Assembly: GCA_905181865.1 (NCBI GenBank)
Contig: CAJIZG010000001.1
Location: forward strand, 372,001-436,000
Source: Urechidicola croceus
Lineage (GTDB): Bacteria > Bacteroidota > Bacteroidia > Flavobacteriales > Flavobacteriaceae
Direction of reading: 5' to 3'
Length of the DNA: 64,000 nucleotides
Below, piece after piece: positions 17,818-26,713 of the stretch. The position numbers were made by a program, and so were the translations under genes. Under the pieces are notes generated by a model. The model worked only from the letters and a program-made list of their open reading frames with translations, had not been told where the DNA came from and ran no database searches. Within the stretch, counting starts at the first letter, position 1. Each line of letters begins with the position of its first letter.

Positions 17818-17844
17818 CCTGCAAAGTCTGTACAATCTTGCAGG
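17818..17844. repeat. Short inverted repeat upstream of the DUF2652 gene
   Basis: CCTGCAA at 17818-17824 pairs with TTGCAGG at 17838-17844 across a 13-nt loop. It lies about 55 nt upstream of the DUF2652 start and has no T-run, so it could be an operator or an RNA hairpin. Apart from this and the folE terminator, the 247-nt gap shows nothing else. Confidence 0.35.
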
Positions 17845-17963
17845 TATCCAATAAAAAAAACCTATAAGATTATTGAAGTTTTTAGGATATATAAAGTTAT
17901 AATTCCCTGACTTAAATATCGTTTTTGACTTAGTTGAAACAAACAGTATTACTTTTCTAACCA

Positions 17964-17990
17964 TAAAAAAGGCCCGAAAATACGAGCCTT
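17964..17990 (-). terminator. folE terminator
   Basis: On the minus strand AAGGCTCG pairs with CGGGCCTT (one G-U pair) across a 6-nt loop, followed by a T-run. It lies 22 nt after the folE stop. Confidence 0.75.
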
Positions 17991-18011
17991 CAATTTTATT
18001 TATACATCATA

Positions 18012-18701
18012 TTACTCAAAATTAGTCTCTAAATTGATATAATTCAAAAACTCTGATTTAGTATCTTTACTCTTAAATTTACCCCCAAACTCAGCCGTAA
18101 CAGTGCTACTTTCAATATCACGTACTCCACGAGAATTCACACATAAATGCTTCGCGTCAATAACGCAAGCAACATCCTCCGTACCCAATGATTCTTGCAA
18201 AGCTTGCACCACTTGCATAGTTAAACGTTCTTGTACCTGCGGACGTTTCGCAAAATAATCTACAATTCTATTCATTTTAGACAATCCAATTACTTGTCCT
18301 TTAGAGATGTAGGCGACATGAGCCCTACCAATTATTGGTAATAAATGATGCTCACAAGTTGAGTACACCACAATGTTTTTCTCTACAAGCATTTCTCCAT
18401 ACTTATAGTTATTGTCAAAAGTTGATAAACGTGGTTTATTGTCAGGGTTTAATCCTGCAAACAATTCATTTACAAATGATTTGGCTACTCTTTTTGCAGT
18501 ACCTTTCAAACTATCGTCTGTAAGATCCATTCCTAAAGTTAGTAGTATTTCACGCACATTCTCTTGAATTTTTTCAATTTTATCAGCATCAGAAATATCA
18601 AAAGCATCGGCTCTCAAAGGAGTCGTAGCACACGATCCAACGTGATCCTCTCCTCTGTCTTCTAAATTTTCTTTACTCATTCCGTTTTTAATTTCAAACA
18701 T
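18012..18701 (-). CDS. folE: GTP cyclohydrolase I
   Basis: This enzyme converts GTP to 7,8-dihydroneopterin triphosphate, the first step of folate (and pterin/queuosine precursor) synthesis. The 229-aa protein has the zinc site in STCEHHLLPIIGRAH and DAKHLCVNSRGV (Cys, His, Cys). The homodecamer motifs RPQVQERLT and SSTVTAEFGG are also present. The N-terminal 40 residues are a variable extension. It is 31 nt downstream of hisS on the same strand and may be co-transcribed; a terminator follows. Confidence 0.96.
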   Translation of the reverse strand: MFEIKNGMSKENLEDRGEDHVGSCATTPLRADAFDISDADKIEKIQENVREILLTLGMDLTDDSLKGTAKRVAKSFVNELFAGLNPDNKPRLSTFDNNYKYGEMLVEKNIVVYSTCEHHLLPIIGRAHVAYISKGQVIGLSKMNRIVDYFAKRPQVQERLTMQVVQALQESLGTEDVACVIDAKHLCVNSRGVRDIESSTVTAEFGGKFKSKDTKSEFLNYINLETNFE

Positions 18702-18732
18702 GGTCTCGTTTATTAAGGCGCAAATTTACAAA

Positions 18733-20136
18733 TTATTTAAGTCTTTCAATCATTTCACTCAAATTACATGTGCACTGCTCACCATTATTCATATTCTTTA
18801 CTATAAATAGTTCGTTTTCTACCTTCGACACAACAAATGGGATCTCTCTATTTGAAATATATTTCCACTGTTTTTTTTGTTGTTTTCCACTTTTTCCTAC
18901 ATCAGGATAAAGTTCACATTTTATATTATTCTTTCTAAGTTCTTTGATGGCCTTTAATTGAGATAATCTAATAGATTCATCAAAATTCATAAAAACTACT
19001 TTTGGCTTTGGAAGCAAAACTTCATTAAACAAATCTAACTCTTCCAAAACTAAATAAATGCGATCTAAACCAAATGAAATCCCTACGCCACTCACATCTT
19101 TTAATCCAAATATTCCTGTTAAATCGTCATAACGGCCTCCACCACCTATAGAACCCATCTTTACTCCTTCTGGAGCAGCAACTTCAAAAATAGCCCCGGT
19201 ATAATAATTTAATCCGCGCGCCAACGTTACATCAATATTCAAATTTGCAGATTGAAGACCCAATTCTGAAATATTTTTAATGATAAATTCTAAATCTTCT
19301 ATACCACTCAAGCCTTCGTCGGAAGCGCTAAGCATTCCTTTCAACTGGTCTAATTTCTCCTGATTGGAACCATTAAAACTAAACAATGGCTGAACTTTTT
19401 CTATAGCTTTGGCTGTAATTCCTTTAGAAAGCAATTCTTTTGTAACGCCCTCTACTCCTATTTTATCTAACTTATCCAAAGCTATCGTAAAATCAATCAA
19501 TTTATCTGAAGCACCAATAATCTCAGCAATTCCAGTTAAAATTTTACGATTGTTCATTTTAATCGTTGCTCCTTCCAATTTTAATTTGGTAAAAACATCA
19601 TCATACAATTGAACAAATTCAATCTCTTGCATTAAACTTTTACTACCTACAACATCTGCATCACACTGATAAAACTCTCTAAACCTTCCTTTTTGAGGTC
19701 TGTCTGCTCTCCAAACAGGTTGCATTTGATACCGTTTAAACGGAAAGTTAATTTCATTTTGATGTTGCACCACGTATCTTGCAAACGGCACTGTTAAGTC
19801 ATAACGCAATGCTTTTTCTGAGATTGATTTAGTAATTGTATTAATATTATATGATAAACTTTTTAGATCTTTACGAATAGAGTTATCTACAAAAGATTCG
19901 AATCCTTCCTTAACTTTAGCTAAATAATCACCCGAATTCAAAATCTTAAAAATCAAACGATCTCCTTCCTCTCCATATTTTCCCATTAAAGTTGATGAAT
20001 TCTCAAAACTTGGTGTTTCAATAGGTTGAAAACCAAAATTTTCAAATGATGACTTTATAATGCTAAAAATGTAATTACGTTTCGCCACTTCAGTTGGCGA
20101 AAAATCTCTCGTTCCTTTTGGGATACTTGGCTTCAT
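18733..20136 (-). CDS. hisS: Histidyl-tRNA synthetase
   Basis: This 467-aa class II synthetase charges tRNA-His. The start KPSIPKGTRDFSP is the family N-terminus. Motif 2 is RYDLTVPFARYV with GRFREFYQCDAD, the HisA signature is LARGLNYYTGAIFE (about 307), and motif 3 is GGGGRYDDLTG with GVGISFGLDRIYL. The anticodon-binding domain occupies the last 100 residues. It is longer than E. coli HisS (424 aa) by insertions common in Bacteroidota. Its leader contains copy C of the three-copy element. Confidence 0.97.
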   Translation of the reverse strand: MKPSIPKGTRDFSPTEVAKRNYIFSIIKSSFENFGFQPIETPSFENSSTLMGKYGEEGDRLIFKILNSGDYLAKVKEGFESFVDNSIRKDLKSLSYNINTITKSISEKALRYDLTVPFARYVVQHQNEINFPFKRYQMQPVWRADRPQKGRFREFYQCDADVVGSKSLMQEIEFVQLYDDVFTKLKLEGATIKMNNRKILTGIAEIIGASDKLIDFTIALDKLDKIGVEGVTKELLSKGITAKAIEKVQPLFSFNGSNQEKLDQLKGMLSASDEGLSGIEDLEFIIKNISELGLQSANLNIDVTLARGLNYYTGAIFEVAAPEGVKMGSIGGGGRYDDLTGIFGLKDVSGVGISFGLDRIYLVLEELDLFNEVLLPKPKVVFMNFDESIRLSQLKAIKELRKNNIKCELYPDVGKSGKQQKKQWKYISNREIPFVVSKVENELFIVKNMNNGEQCTCNLSEMIERLK

Positions 20137-20224
20137 GTGTTTTTCTTATTTTCTAAACAACGGTCACATGTAGTTCGCCATTAATCATTCCCTTGAGTGA
20201 TAAATTTTGATCTGCTCGTTTCAT
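20137..20224 (-). repeat. Copy C of the three-copy intergenic leader element
   Basis: On the minus strand this copy runs from ATGAAACGAGCAGATC at 20224 through AAGGGAATGATTAATGGCG and AACTACATGTGACCGTTG to the hisS start at 20136. It has the core shared with 10677-10764 and 25419-25506. Here the opening ATG begins a 23-codon frame (MKRADQNLSLKGMINGEL, then HVTVV, stop) that is disrupted in the other two copies. Confidence 0.7.
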
Positions 20225-20347
20225 GCGATTTCAATCGTTTAATAGGCTGTAAATATGCGAAAAAAAACAATGAATTATTGTGGTTTTACTTTCGATTTTC
20301 ACAACCTAATAATTAATGCCTATATTGTACCAATATCATACTAACTA

Positions 20348-21745
20348 ATGAGAACAGTAATTTTACTATTAATATTTACAAGTCAAATTACTTTTAGTCA
20401 ATCTATTGATTCTATCATTTATAATGGATCTTGGATTTCTATGGAGCATTTATTACAAAAATATGTTCAAATACCTTCGATAAGTGGTAACGAAAAAAAG
20501 GCAGGGGAATTCATAAAATCAATTGCTCGAGAAAATGGTCTTTCGATTTCCGATTTTGGATCAGAAAATGGCAATTACAATTTTGCAGCATCTCTTTTCC
20601 CTTTAAGTGAAAAAAAGCCAAATATCATTTTTTTAAACCATATCGATGTAGTTCCTGAGATTCGTTTGGATGGCACCGATCCTTATTCTGGAGAAATAAA
20701 AAAAGATAGAGTTCTGGGCAGAGGTTCCATAGATAATAAGGGATCAGCATTAATGCAATTATATGGCATAATACAATATTTAAAGTCTGAGAGTGCTTCT
20801 AATGATCAATACAATATTACATTTCTGGCAGTATCCTGTGAAGAAACTCAGTGTGCAGGCGGTATTAATTATGTATTAGAAAATCATTTGGAGGAGTTGA
20901 ACGCTGTCGCAGTTATTGGAGAAGGACCCTCAGAATTAACAAATTTGCTAGAAGGAAAATTCAAGAATCCCATTTTCGGAATATCTGTTACTCACAAACG
21001 TTCATTATGGTTAAATTTAGAGTTGGAAATTAAAACCAACGGACATAGTTCCGTAACGCCTATTCATTATTCGAACCAAGAAATGGTGTGCGCCTTAAAT
21101 AATTTAACTTCAAAGAAAAATGAAATTATTTACAATGCTTTAAATATAAATATTTTAAAAACTTTAGGTTCCCAAAAAAAAGGTCTAGAAAAATTAATTT
21201 TAAAGCATCCTCGATTATTTAAATTTCTACTAGTTCCTCAATTGCGAAAACAACCAGAACTATTATCTTTATACACAAACACCATAACGTTGACAGAAAT
21301 ATCTTCCAATAATGATTCTTACAACATATTGCCTTCAAAAACGATTGCGCATCTCGATTGTCGCTTACTCCCAGAAACAGATGAAAAAGAATTTTTATCA
21401 TTGATTAAGAGTAGATTGAAAAATGATAACGTTAAAGTTATGGTTGTGGAAAGTATGCAGGAATCTGACCCAACATCTATAGAAACTATATATTTTAAAA
21501 ATTTAGCAAAATCAATCAAATCATACTATCCAACTTCTGAAATTTTACCGTTGTTATTACCTAATATTAATGATTTAGGCGCATTTAGAGCAAAAGGGAT
21601 TTTAGCATATGCATCAACTCCAGTTAGTTTTAGCAGAAAAGAAGTTCAAAGTATTCATAACCAGCACGAATCTATTTCTATACAATTGTTATATGACGGT
21701 GCACAGATTCATTTTAATTATATAAAAAAAATGCAAAATAATTAA
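20348..21745 (+). CDS. Secreted M20-family metallopeptidase
   Basis: This 465-aa protein has a signal peptide (residues 1-17, ending ITFSQ). M20 zinc-site motifs are NHIDVVPE (His and Asp), GRGSIDNKG (bridging Asp) and SCEETQCAGG (catalytic Glu-Glu). The dimerisation-domain segment THKRSLWLNLELEIKTNGHSS follows. Family members cleave C-terminal residues or dipeptides, or deacylate amino acids. The signal peptide points to periplasmic peptide scavenging. It is divergent from hisS and converges with kdsB. Confidence 0.88.
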   Translation: MRTVILLLIFTSQITFSQSIDSIIYNGSWISMEHLLQKYVQIPSISGNEKKAGEFIKSIARENGLSISDFGSENGNYNFAASLFPLSEKKPNIIFLNHIDVVPEIRLDGTDPYSGEIKKDRVLGRGSIDNKGSALMQLYGIIQYLKSESASNDQYNITFLAVSCEETQCAGGINYVLENHLEELNAVAVIGEGPSELTNLLEGKFKNPIFGISVTHKRSLWLNLELEIKTNGHSSVTPIHYSNQEMVCALNNLTSKKNEIIYNALNINILKTLGSQKKGLEKLILKHPRLFKFLLVPQLRKQPELLSLYTNTITLTEISSNNDSYNILPSKTIAHLDCRLLPETDEKEFLSLIKSRLKNDNVKVMVVESMQESDPTSIETIYFKNLAKSIKSYYPTSEILPLLLPNINDLGAFRAKGILAYASTPVSFSRKEVQSIHNQHESISIQLLYDGAQIHFNYIKKMQNN

Positions 21746-21785
21746 TACCAATTACACTCCACATTGATCGATATAATTGGTGTTA
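21743..21785. terminator. Inverted repeat between convergent genes, possible bidirectional terminator
   Basis: TAATACCAATTA (21743-21754) pairs with TAATTGGTGTTA (21774-21785) with one mismatch and a 19-nt loop. It fills the 42-nt gap between the stops of the M20 peptidase and kdsB. It lacks a long T-run, so it is weaker than the other terminators here. Confidence 0.45.
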
Positions 21786-21787
21786 AC

Positions 21788-22510
21788 CTAAAATTGTTTC
21801 CTTGCTTCTTCTAAATCTTCCGGCGTATCAATACCAATCGGTTGGTGTTTTGTCTTCACCATTTTAATACGCATACCATTTCCTAAAAAGCGTAGTTGTT
21901 CTAGTTTTTCAGCCTGCTCCAACTCATACATTGGCAAATTAGTACATTTTAATAATATGTTTTTTCTAAATGCGTATATACCAATATGCTTATAAAAAGT
22001 ACCGAATGATACGTCCCTTTGAAACGGAATGGAAGAACGACTAAAATACAATGCAAAATCATTAATATCAGTAACCACCTTCACGTTATTCGGATTCTGA
22101 ATTTCTTGAGAATCTTTGATTTCAAACATTACAGAAGCAATATCTATTTGTTCGTTGTCATCCTTTTTAAAAACAGCAATTAATTTATTTAAAGTTTCTT
22201 TATTTGTAAATGGCTCATCTCCTTGAACATTTATAACAACATCTGCGTCTACATCCTCTATAACCTCGGCGATTCGATCACTACCAGACTCATGCGCTTT
22301 TTTACTTATAATGGCCTTCCCTCCATTACTAATAATTTCATTATAAATAACATCACTATCAGTCACAACATATACAGCATCAAACAAACCCGTTTCAAAC
22401 GTAGTCCTATAGGTTCGCAATATCACAGACATTCCTTCCAAATCTTGCATTAATTTATTTGGAAATCGAGTTGCTTCCAATCGCGCAGGAATCATTGCTA
22501 CTATCTTCAT
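21788..22510 (-). CDS. kdsB: 3-deoxy-manno-octulosonate cytidylyltransferase
   Basis: KdsB activates Kdo as CMP-Kdo for lipopolysaccharide inner-core synthesis. The 240-aa protein starts [15 protein letters not shown] (nucleotide-binding loop), has NVQGDEPF (about 90-97, metal-binding Asp) and ends with [12 protein letters not shown], all typical of KdsB. It is 2 nt downstream of the YihY-like gene on the same strand. It shows that the organism makes a Kdo-containing lipid A core. Confidence 0.96.
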   Translation of the reverse strand: MKIVAMIPARLEATRFPNKLMQDLEGMSVILRTYRTTFETGLFDAVYVVTDSDVIYNEIISNGGKAIISKKAHESGSDRIAEVIEDVDADVVINVQGDEPFTNKETLNKLIAVFKKDDNEQIDIASVMFEIKDSQEIQNPNNVKVVTDINDFALYFSRSSIPFQRDVSFGTFYKHIGIYAFRKNILLKCTNLPMYELEQAEKLEQLRFLGNGMRIKMVKTKHQPIGIDTPEDLEEARKQF

Positions 22511-22512
22511 TT

Positions 22513-23457
22513 TTAAATTTTTAGTTGTTTACTTTTTAATCTATTTATAGAGGCATTTAATTCAAATCCAAGTAATAACACTACTGAATTCAACCAAATA
22601 AAAAGCATAAGTATTAATAAGGTTCCTATAGAGCCATACAACTTGTTATACTGTTCAAACTGCTCTACGTAAATTGCAAATAAATAGAATAACAAAAGGG
22701 TGAGTAAAGTTGTTAGAATTGCTCCGGCAGAAAAAATTGAGTTATGCTGGATATTTTTAATTCCATAATTATAAAGAATTGAAACCGCCATGTAAATCAT
22801 AATCGTAAAAAACAAGGCTCTTCCTATTTTAATCAATAAAACAGTATCTCCAACAAGTCCGTTTACTTGTAAATCCTGAATTCCAATTTCAAAATAAATA
22901 ACAATGGCTACTGTTAAAAGAAATAGCAAAGACAATATTATAGATACACCCAAGGCAATAAAATACTGTTTAATAATATTTCTTGAAATTTTTACATGGT
23001 ATGAATATTCAAAACCTCCAAAAATTGCATTTACTCCATTTGTCATTAGGAATATAGAAGTCAAAAAACCAAATGATAATAAACCACTATATTGATTGTT
23101 GGTAATATCTACTGCAATATCCTTAATCACTTCATCTACGGCATCTGAAGTTGTAGGCGGTAATAATTGTTCTAGGGCAAACATAAAACCTTCTTGAAAA
23201 CCTTCAATCTGAGCCGCAAAAATTGGAATAAGTGTTAAAACAAAAAGTAAAAACGGAAATAATGCCATAAAGAAACTAAAGGCAATTGCACCTGCTCTCG
23301 CCGTTAATGCACCTTTTACAATGCCTATAATATACATTTCTAATAAGTCGTATAAAGACATACCTTGGAGTCCTGGGATCTTTATTTTTTTACCAAGTTG
23401 CACCAACCAATTAAGGATTGGCACTTTTGCTAGTTTGTCTTCAATCTTTTTTGTCAT
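22513..23457 (-). CDS. YihY/BrkB-family inner membrane protein
   Basis: This 314-aa protein has about six transmembrane segments (near residues 53-75, 125-147, 165-190, 205-225, 240-262 and 275-300). It has the family-typical [20 protein letters not shown] entry and later [18 protein letters not shown]. The family was once called RNase BN, but that activity belongs to another protein; its role is unknown and may concern envelope transport. It lies between nadC and kdsB, all on the minus strand with small gaps. Confidence 0.88.
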   Translation of the reverse strand: MTKKIEDKLAKVPILNWLVQLGKKIKIPGLQGMSLYDLLEMYIIGIVKGALTARAGAIAFSFFMALFPFLLFVLTLIPIFAAQIEGFQEGFMFALEQLLPPTTSDAVDEVIKDIAVDITNNQYSGLLSFGFLTSIFLMTNGVNAIFGGFEYSYHVKISRNIIKQYFIALGVSIILSLLFLLTVAIVIYFEIGIQDLQVNGLVGDTVLLIKIGRALFFTIMIYMAVSILYNYGIKNIQHNSIFSAGAILTTLLTLLLFYLFAIYVEQFEQYNKLYGSIGTLLILMLFIWLNSVVLLLGFELNASINRLKSKQLKI

Positions 23458-23499
23458 TCTTTTAAATACGTTTAAGAGTTATAAACCCCTCTTCAATCA

Positions 23500-24357
23500 C
23501 TAAACAGCTTTCAAACTTAAATCCATATTATAAATTGAATGCGTCAATGCCCCAGAAGATATAAAATCAACCCCACAATCTGCATATACTCTTAAGGTTT
23601 CTTCGGTGATACCACCGCTCGATTCTGTTTGACAAGAATCACCAATCATAGCAATCGCTTTTTTGGTGTCTTCAAAAGTAAAATTATCAATTAAAATTCT
23701 ATGAATTCCTTTTGATTCAAGAATTTCCTCGATTTCTTCTAAACTTCTTGCTTCAACAATAATTTTTAAATCTCTATGCGTCTTTTTTAGGTAATCTTGT
23801 GCATTCTTAATTGCTTTTGTAACTCCACCGGCAAAATCAATATGATTGTCTTTTAACATAATCATATCATAAAGAGCAAACCTATGATTCTCTCCACCAC
23901 CAATTTTAACTGCCCATTTTTCAATTGCCCGAACTCCAGGTGTTGTTTTGCGCGTATCTAAAATTTTTGTTTTAGTTCCAGATAGCAAATCCATATAATG
24001 CTTGGTTTTTGTAGCTATGGCACTCATTCGTTGCATCGCATTCAACACCAATCTTTCTGCTTTTAAAATGGATTGAGATGATCCTGAAACAGTTAAAACA
24101 ACATCGCCATGATGAACGATTGTTCCATCTTTAATAAAAACTTCTACGATTAAATTTGAATCAACATATTTAAAAATCATTTTCGCAAATTCAACTCCCG
24201 CAATAATACCATTATCCTTCACTAATAATTCTGCTTTTCCAAGCGATTCAACAGGGATACAGGCTAAAGAACTATGATCTCCATCTCCAACATCCTCTCT
24301 AATTGCATTTGAAATTATAAGATTTAACTCATTTATATATTGATCTTCGCTAATCAT
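23500..24357 (-). CDS. nadC: Nicotinate-nucleotide pyrophosphorylase (quinolinate phosphoribosyltransferase)
   Basis: NadC converts quinolinate and PRPP to nicotinate mononucleotide in de novo NAD synthesis. From ATG 24357 the protein is 285 aa, the usual length. Motifs are DTRKTTPGVRAIEKWA, GGGENHRFALYDMIMLKDNH and IIVEARSLEE, plus a final GADFISSGALTHS-like turn. The frame is open 14 codons further upstream, but a TATTTTTG box (24376-24383, minus strand) lies inside that extension, so the shorter start is preferred. Confidence 0.95.
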   Translation of the reverse strand: MISEDQYINELNLIISNAIREDVGDGDHSSLACIPVESLGKAELLVKDNGIIAGVEFAKMIFKYVDSNLIVEVFIKDGTIVHHGDVVLTVSGSSQSILKAERLVLNAMQRMSAIATKTKHYMDLLSGTKTKILDTRKTTPGVRAIEKWAVKIGGGENHRFALYDMIMLKDNHIDFAGGVTKAIKNAQDYLKKTHRDLKIIVEARSLEEIEEILESKGIHRILIDNFTFEDTKKAIAMIGDSCQTESSGGITEETLRVYADCGVDFISSGALTHSIYNMDLSLKAV

Positions 24358-24375
24358 GGTATATATTTTGTTAAA

Positions 24376-24383
24376 CAAAAATA
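24376..24383 (-). promoter_or_regulatory. -7 box (TATTTTTG, minus strand) for nadC
   Basis: TATTTTTG matches TAnnTTTG and ends 18 nt before ATG 24357. It overlaps codons of the longer possible nadC frame and so helps fix the start. Confidence 0.5.
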
Positions 24384-24424
24384 TTAAATAATTACTCATC
24401 TAAAGAATGTTTAAAAAATATTTC

Positions 24425-24432
24425 TATATTTG
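24425..24432 (+). promoter_or_regulatory. -7 box (TATATTTG) for the secreted protein gene
   Basis: TATATTTG lies 17 nt before ATG 24450. With the nadC box it makes a compact divergent promoter region of about 60 nt. Confidence 0.45.
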
Positions 24433-24449
24433 AAAATATTGCCTTGCAA

Positions 24450-25418
24450 ATGAAACAAACCATACCTTACTTCTTATTCTTTTTTTGCATGAACTCTGTG
24501 ATTCTCGCCCAAGTCCAAGTTAAAATTGATAGTGTCGCAAATGACTCAACTAAAGTTGTGAAAGAGATAAAAAAGAAGCCTGCATTACCTAAAGTTTTTT
24601 TAAATGAAAAATCTGAAGTTATATCAGAAATTGAATTTAATGTTAAATGTGGCTCTGCTGCTTTTTATTGCAAACAATTTGACAAACCAGACATATCTGT
24701 TTTAAAGGTGTATCACAAAATGTTTTTTGGAAAATTGAAGCCAAAAGAATACAACCAAGTACGAATCTATTTAAACAGCAGATCGAATAAAAAAGTCCCT
24801 AAAAAGCATAAAATTTTGATGCATTATGAGGAATCCTTATTTGGATTTGACGAAAGAAACGAAAATTGTAATCTAGTAAATTCTTACACCTTGGAAGAAA
24901 ATTATGAGGCTTACAATATAGAAGCAGAAAGACTTGGCGAATATGCATTCGCCACTATTCAAAATTTCCAAAAATATGTAAGAAATCACGAGCGCGAATT
25001 TCATGATGAAGAAAAATTTAACAGAGAGATCGAGGATTATGCCGACCAGCAAAATGACTGTGTTAAAAAAATAGAGAGAAAGCATAATACTCCAGTTTTC
25101 TATGTAGTGAGTCAAAATTTTAATTACCCCATAAAAAACAACTATTTTAATTGGGTAATAGACACCGGAGTCATTAGAAGCGGATTTTTAAAAAACCAAC
25201 CAGATGCAGATTTTATATTACTCAAACCCAATGGCGAATACTTTATAAAAACAGGTGCATTGCCAGATTTTGTTTTAAATAAATTACTAAAAAAAGAGGA
25301 TTGGCTACCATTTCAAAAGGAATGGTTTAGTTCAATGAATACGAATGATCCTGTTGGATATGGAATTGTAAGAGATATGACTCAGGAATATGAATTCTTC
25401 ACCCCTAGTTGTTATTAA
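24450..25418 (+). CDS. Secreted protein of unknown function
   Basis: I do not recognise this 322-aa protein. It has a signal peptide (residues 1-20, ending SVILAQ). A lysine-rich stretch, VVKEIKKKPALPK, follows, and then a single soluble domain with many Tyr and charged residues. FNVKCGSAAFYCKQF holds two cysteines nine residues apart that could form a disulfide. A TTG six nt upstream is in frame, but ATG 24450 gives the better signal peptide and suits the upstream promoter box. It precedes rlmH on the same strand, with copy B of the repeat element filling the gap. Confidence 0.6.
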   Translation: MKQTIPYFLFFFCMNSVILAQVQVKIDSVANDSTKVVKEIKKKPALPKVFLNEKSEVISEIEFNVKCGSAAFYCKQFDKPDISVLKVYHKMFFGKLKPKEYNQVRIYLNSRSNKKVPKKHKILMHYEESLFGFDERNENCNLVNSYTLEENYEAYNIEAERLGEYAFATIQNFQKYVRNHEREFHDEEKFNREIEDYADQQNDCVKKIERKHNTPVFYVVSQNFNYPIKNNYFNWVIDTGVIRSGFLKNQPDADFILLKPNGEYFIKTGALPDFVLNKLLKKEDWLPFQKEWFSSMNTNDPVGYGIVRDMTQEYEFFTPSCY

Positions 25419-25506
25419 ATGAAACAAGTATGTTTAAAATAGTATCACTCAAAAGAATGGTTCATGGCGAACTGTATGTGACCTAATTAACAAATAGTAT
25501 AGACAC
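25419..25506 (+). repeat. Copy B of the three-copy intergenic leader element
   Basis: It begins ATGAAACAAG at the base right after the preceding stop codon and reaches the rlmH ATG 88 nt later. Core segments TATCACTCAA and CATGGCGAACTGTATGTGACC match copy C closely. The opening ATG frame stops after seven codons. Confidence 0.7.
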
Positions 25507-25980
25507 ATGAAAATCAAACTTATTGCTATAGGTAAAACAGATAACCAATATCTAATTAAACTAATTGATACCTATAAAAATAGACTTCAACATTACGTTA
25601 CATTTGAATTATTTGTCATTCCCGATTTAAAAAACGTCAAAAATATTTCAGAAAATCAACAAAAAGAAAAAGAAGGAGAATTAATTTTAAAGCACTTACT
25701 ACCAACAGATCAATTGATATTACTTGACGAGAAAGGAAAAGAATTCCGTTCTATTGAATTCTCTCAATTTCTACAAAAAAAGATGAATTCTGGAATTAAA
25801 CAATTGGTTTTTGTAATTGGAGGGCCATATGGGTTTTCTAAAAATGTATATTTAACGGCTCAGGGAGAGGTATCACTTTCAAAAATGACATTTTCTCATC
25901 AAATGATTCGCCTCTTTATGGTAGAGCAAATCTATCGAGGTTTTACCATCTTAAAAAATGAACCTTACCATCACGAGTAG
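25507..25980 (+). CDS. rlmH: 23S rRNA (pseudouridine-1915-N3)-methyltransferase
   Basis: This 157-aa SPOUT methyltransferase acts on helix 69 of 23S rRNA in assembled 70S ribosomes. It starts MKIKLIAIGKTDNQYL and has the SAM-binding knot VFVIGGPYGFS (about 106-116). It ends LSKMTFSHQMIRLFMVEQIY with the C-terminal YHHE that shapes the active site. Length is exactly that of the family. Confidence 0.96.
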   Translation: MKIKLIAIGKTDNQYLIKLIDTYKNRLQHYVTFELFVIPDLKNVKNISENQQKEKEGELILKHLLPTDQLILLDEKGKEFRSIEFSQFLQKKMNSGIKQLVFVIGGPYGFSKNVYLTAQGEVSLSKMTFSHQMIRLFMVEQIYRGFTILKNEPYHHE

Positions 25981-26131
25981 TGGTATCATTCTAAAAAAAA
26001 GATTGATTATCTCTCGTGTTAAGTTTCCAATTACTTAAAATAAATTCTAAATTTGGCACAAGTAAAGTATTTGACTTTATTTCAAAAAAGAATGAATTTA
26101 TATCTTGCTTAATTATTTAATTGCTATGCCT

Positions 26132-26713
26132 ATGAAAATTATTTTCGCAACAAACAATGAACACAAACTAAAGGAAGTACGCGCTTTATTACCTGATTTC
26201 GAAATCATTAGTCTGAAAGATATTGGATGTTTTGAGGACATTGCAGAAACGGGAAAAACTTTGATTGAAAATGCAAAAATTAAGGCAGACTTTATATCTA
26301 AAAATTTTGGGTTAGATTGTTTTGCAGATGATACTGGATTAGAAATTACTTCGCTAAACATGCATCCTGGTGTTTATTCAGCTAGATACGCTGGTGAACC
26401 TTCCAATTCTGAAAAAAATATGGACAAAGTTCTGTTAGAAATGAAAAGCCTGAAGAATAGGCATGCACAATTTAAAACGGTAATTGCTCTAAATATCCAC
26501 CAAAAAACCCATTTATTCGAAGGAATTTGTGAAGGAAAAATATTGTCAGCAAGAAAGGGAGCAAAAGGTTTTGGATATGACCCTATCTTTCAACCTAGTG
26601 GATTTACAAAATCATTTGCCGAAATGAGTATGGTAGAAAAAAGTGAGATTTCGCACCGAGGAAAATCCATTAACAAACTCGTTTCTTATTTAAGTACCTT
26701 AAATATTGAATAA
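26132..26713 (+). CDS. rdgB: XTP/dITP diphosphatase (RdgB/HAM1 family)
   Basis: This enzyme hydrolyses non-canonical purine nucleoside triphosphates (XTP, ITP, dITP) to keep them out of nucleic acids. The 193-aa protein has FATNNEHKLKEV, the acidic FADDTGLEI, GFGYDPIFQP and the C-terminal MSMVEKSEISHRGKS. A frame extends upstream to a TTG at 26105 and an ATG at 26126 (two codons earlier); MKIIFATNN is the family N-terminus, so 26132 is chosen. The last 8 nt overlap the permease gene, suggesting translational coupling. Confidence 0.94.
   Translation: MKIIFATNNEHKLKEVRALLPDFEIISLKDIGCFEDIAETGKTLIENAKIKADFISKNFGLDCFADDTGLEITSLNMHPGVYSARYAGEPSNSEKNMDKVLLEMKSLKNRHAQFKTVIALNIHQKTHLFEGICEGKILSARKGAKGFGYDPIFQPSGFTKSFAEMSMVEKSEISHRGKSINKLVSYLSTLNIE

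Noticed and set aside
20168-20224. Conserved leader peptide encoded by the repeat element
   Set aside because: The 23-codon frame in copy C is cut to 5 and 7 codons in the other copies, so a shared peptide is not supported.
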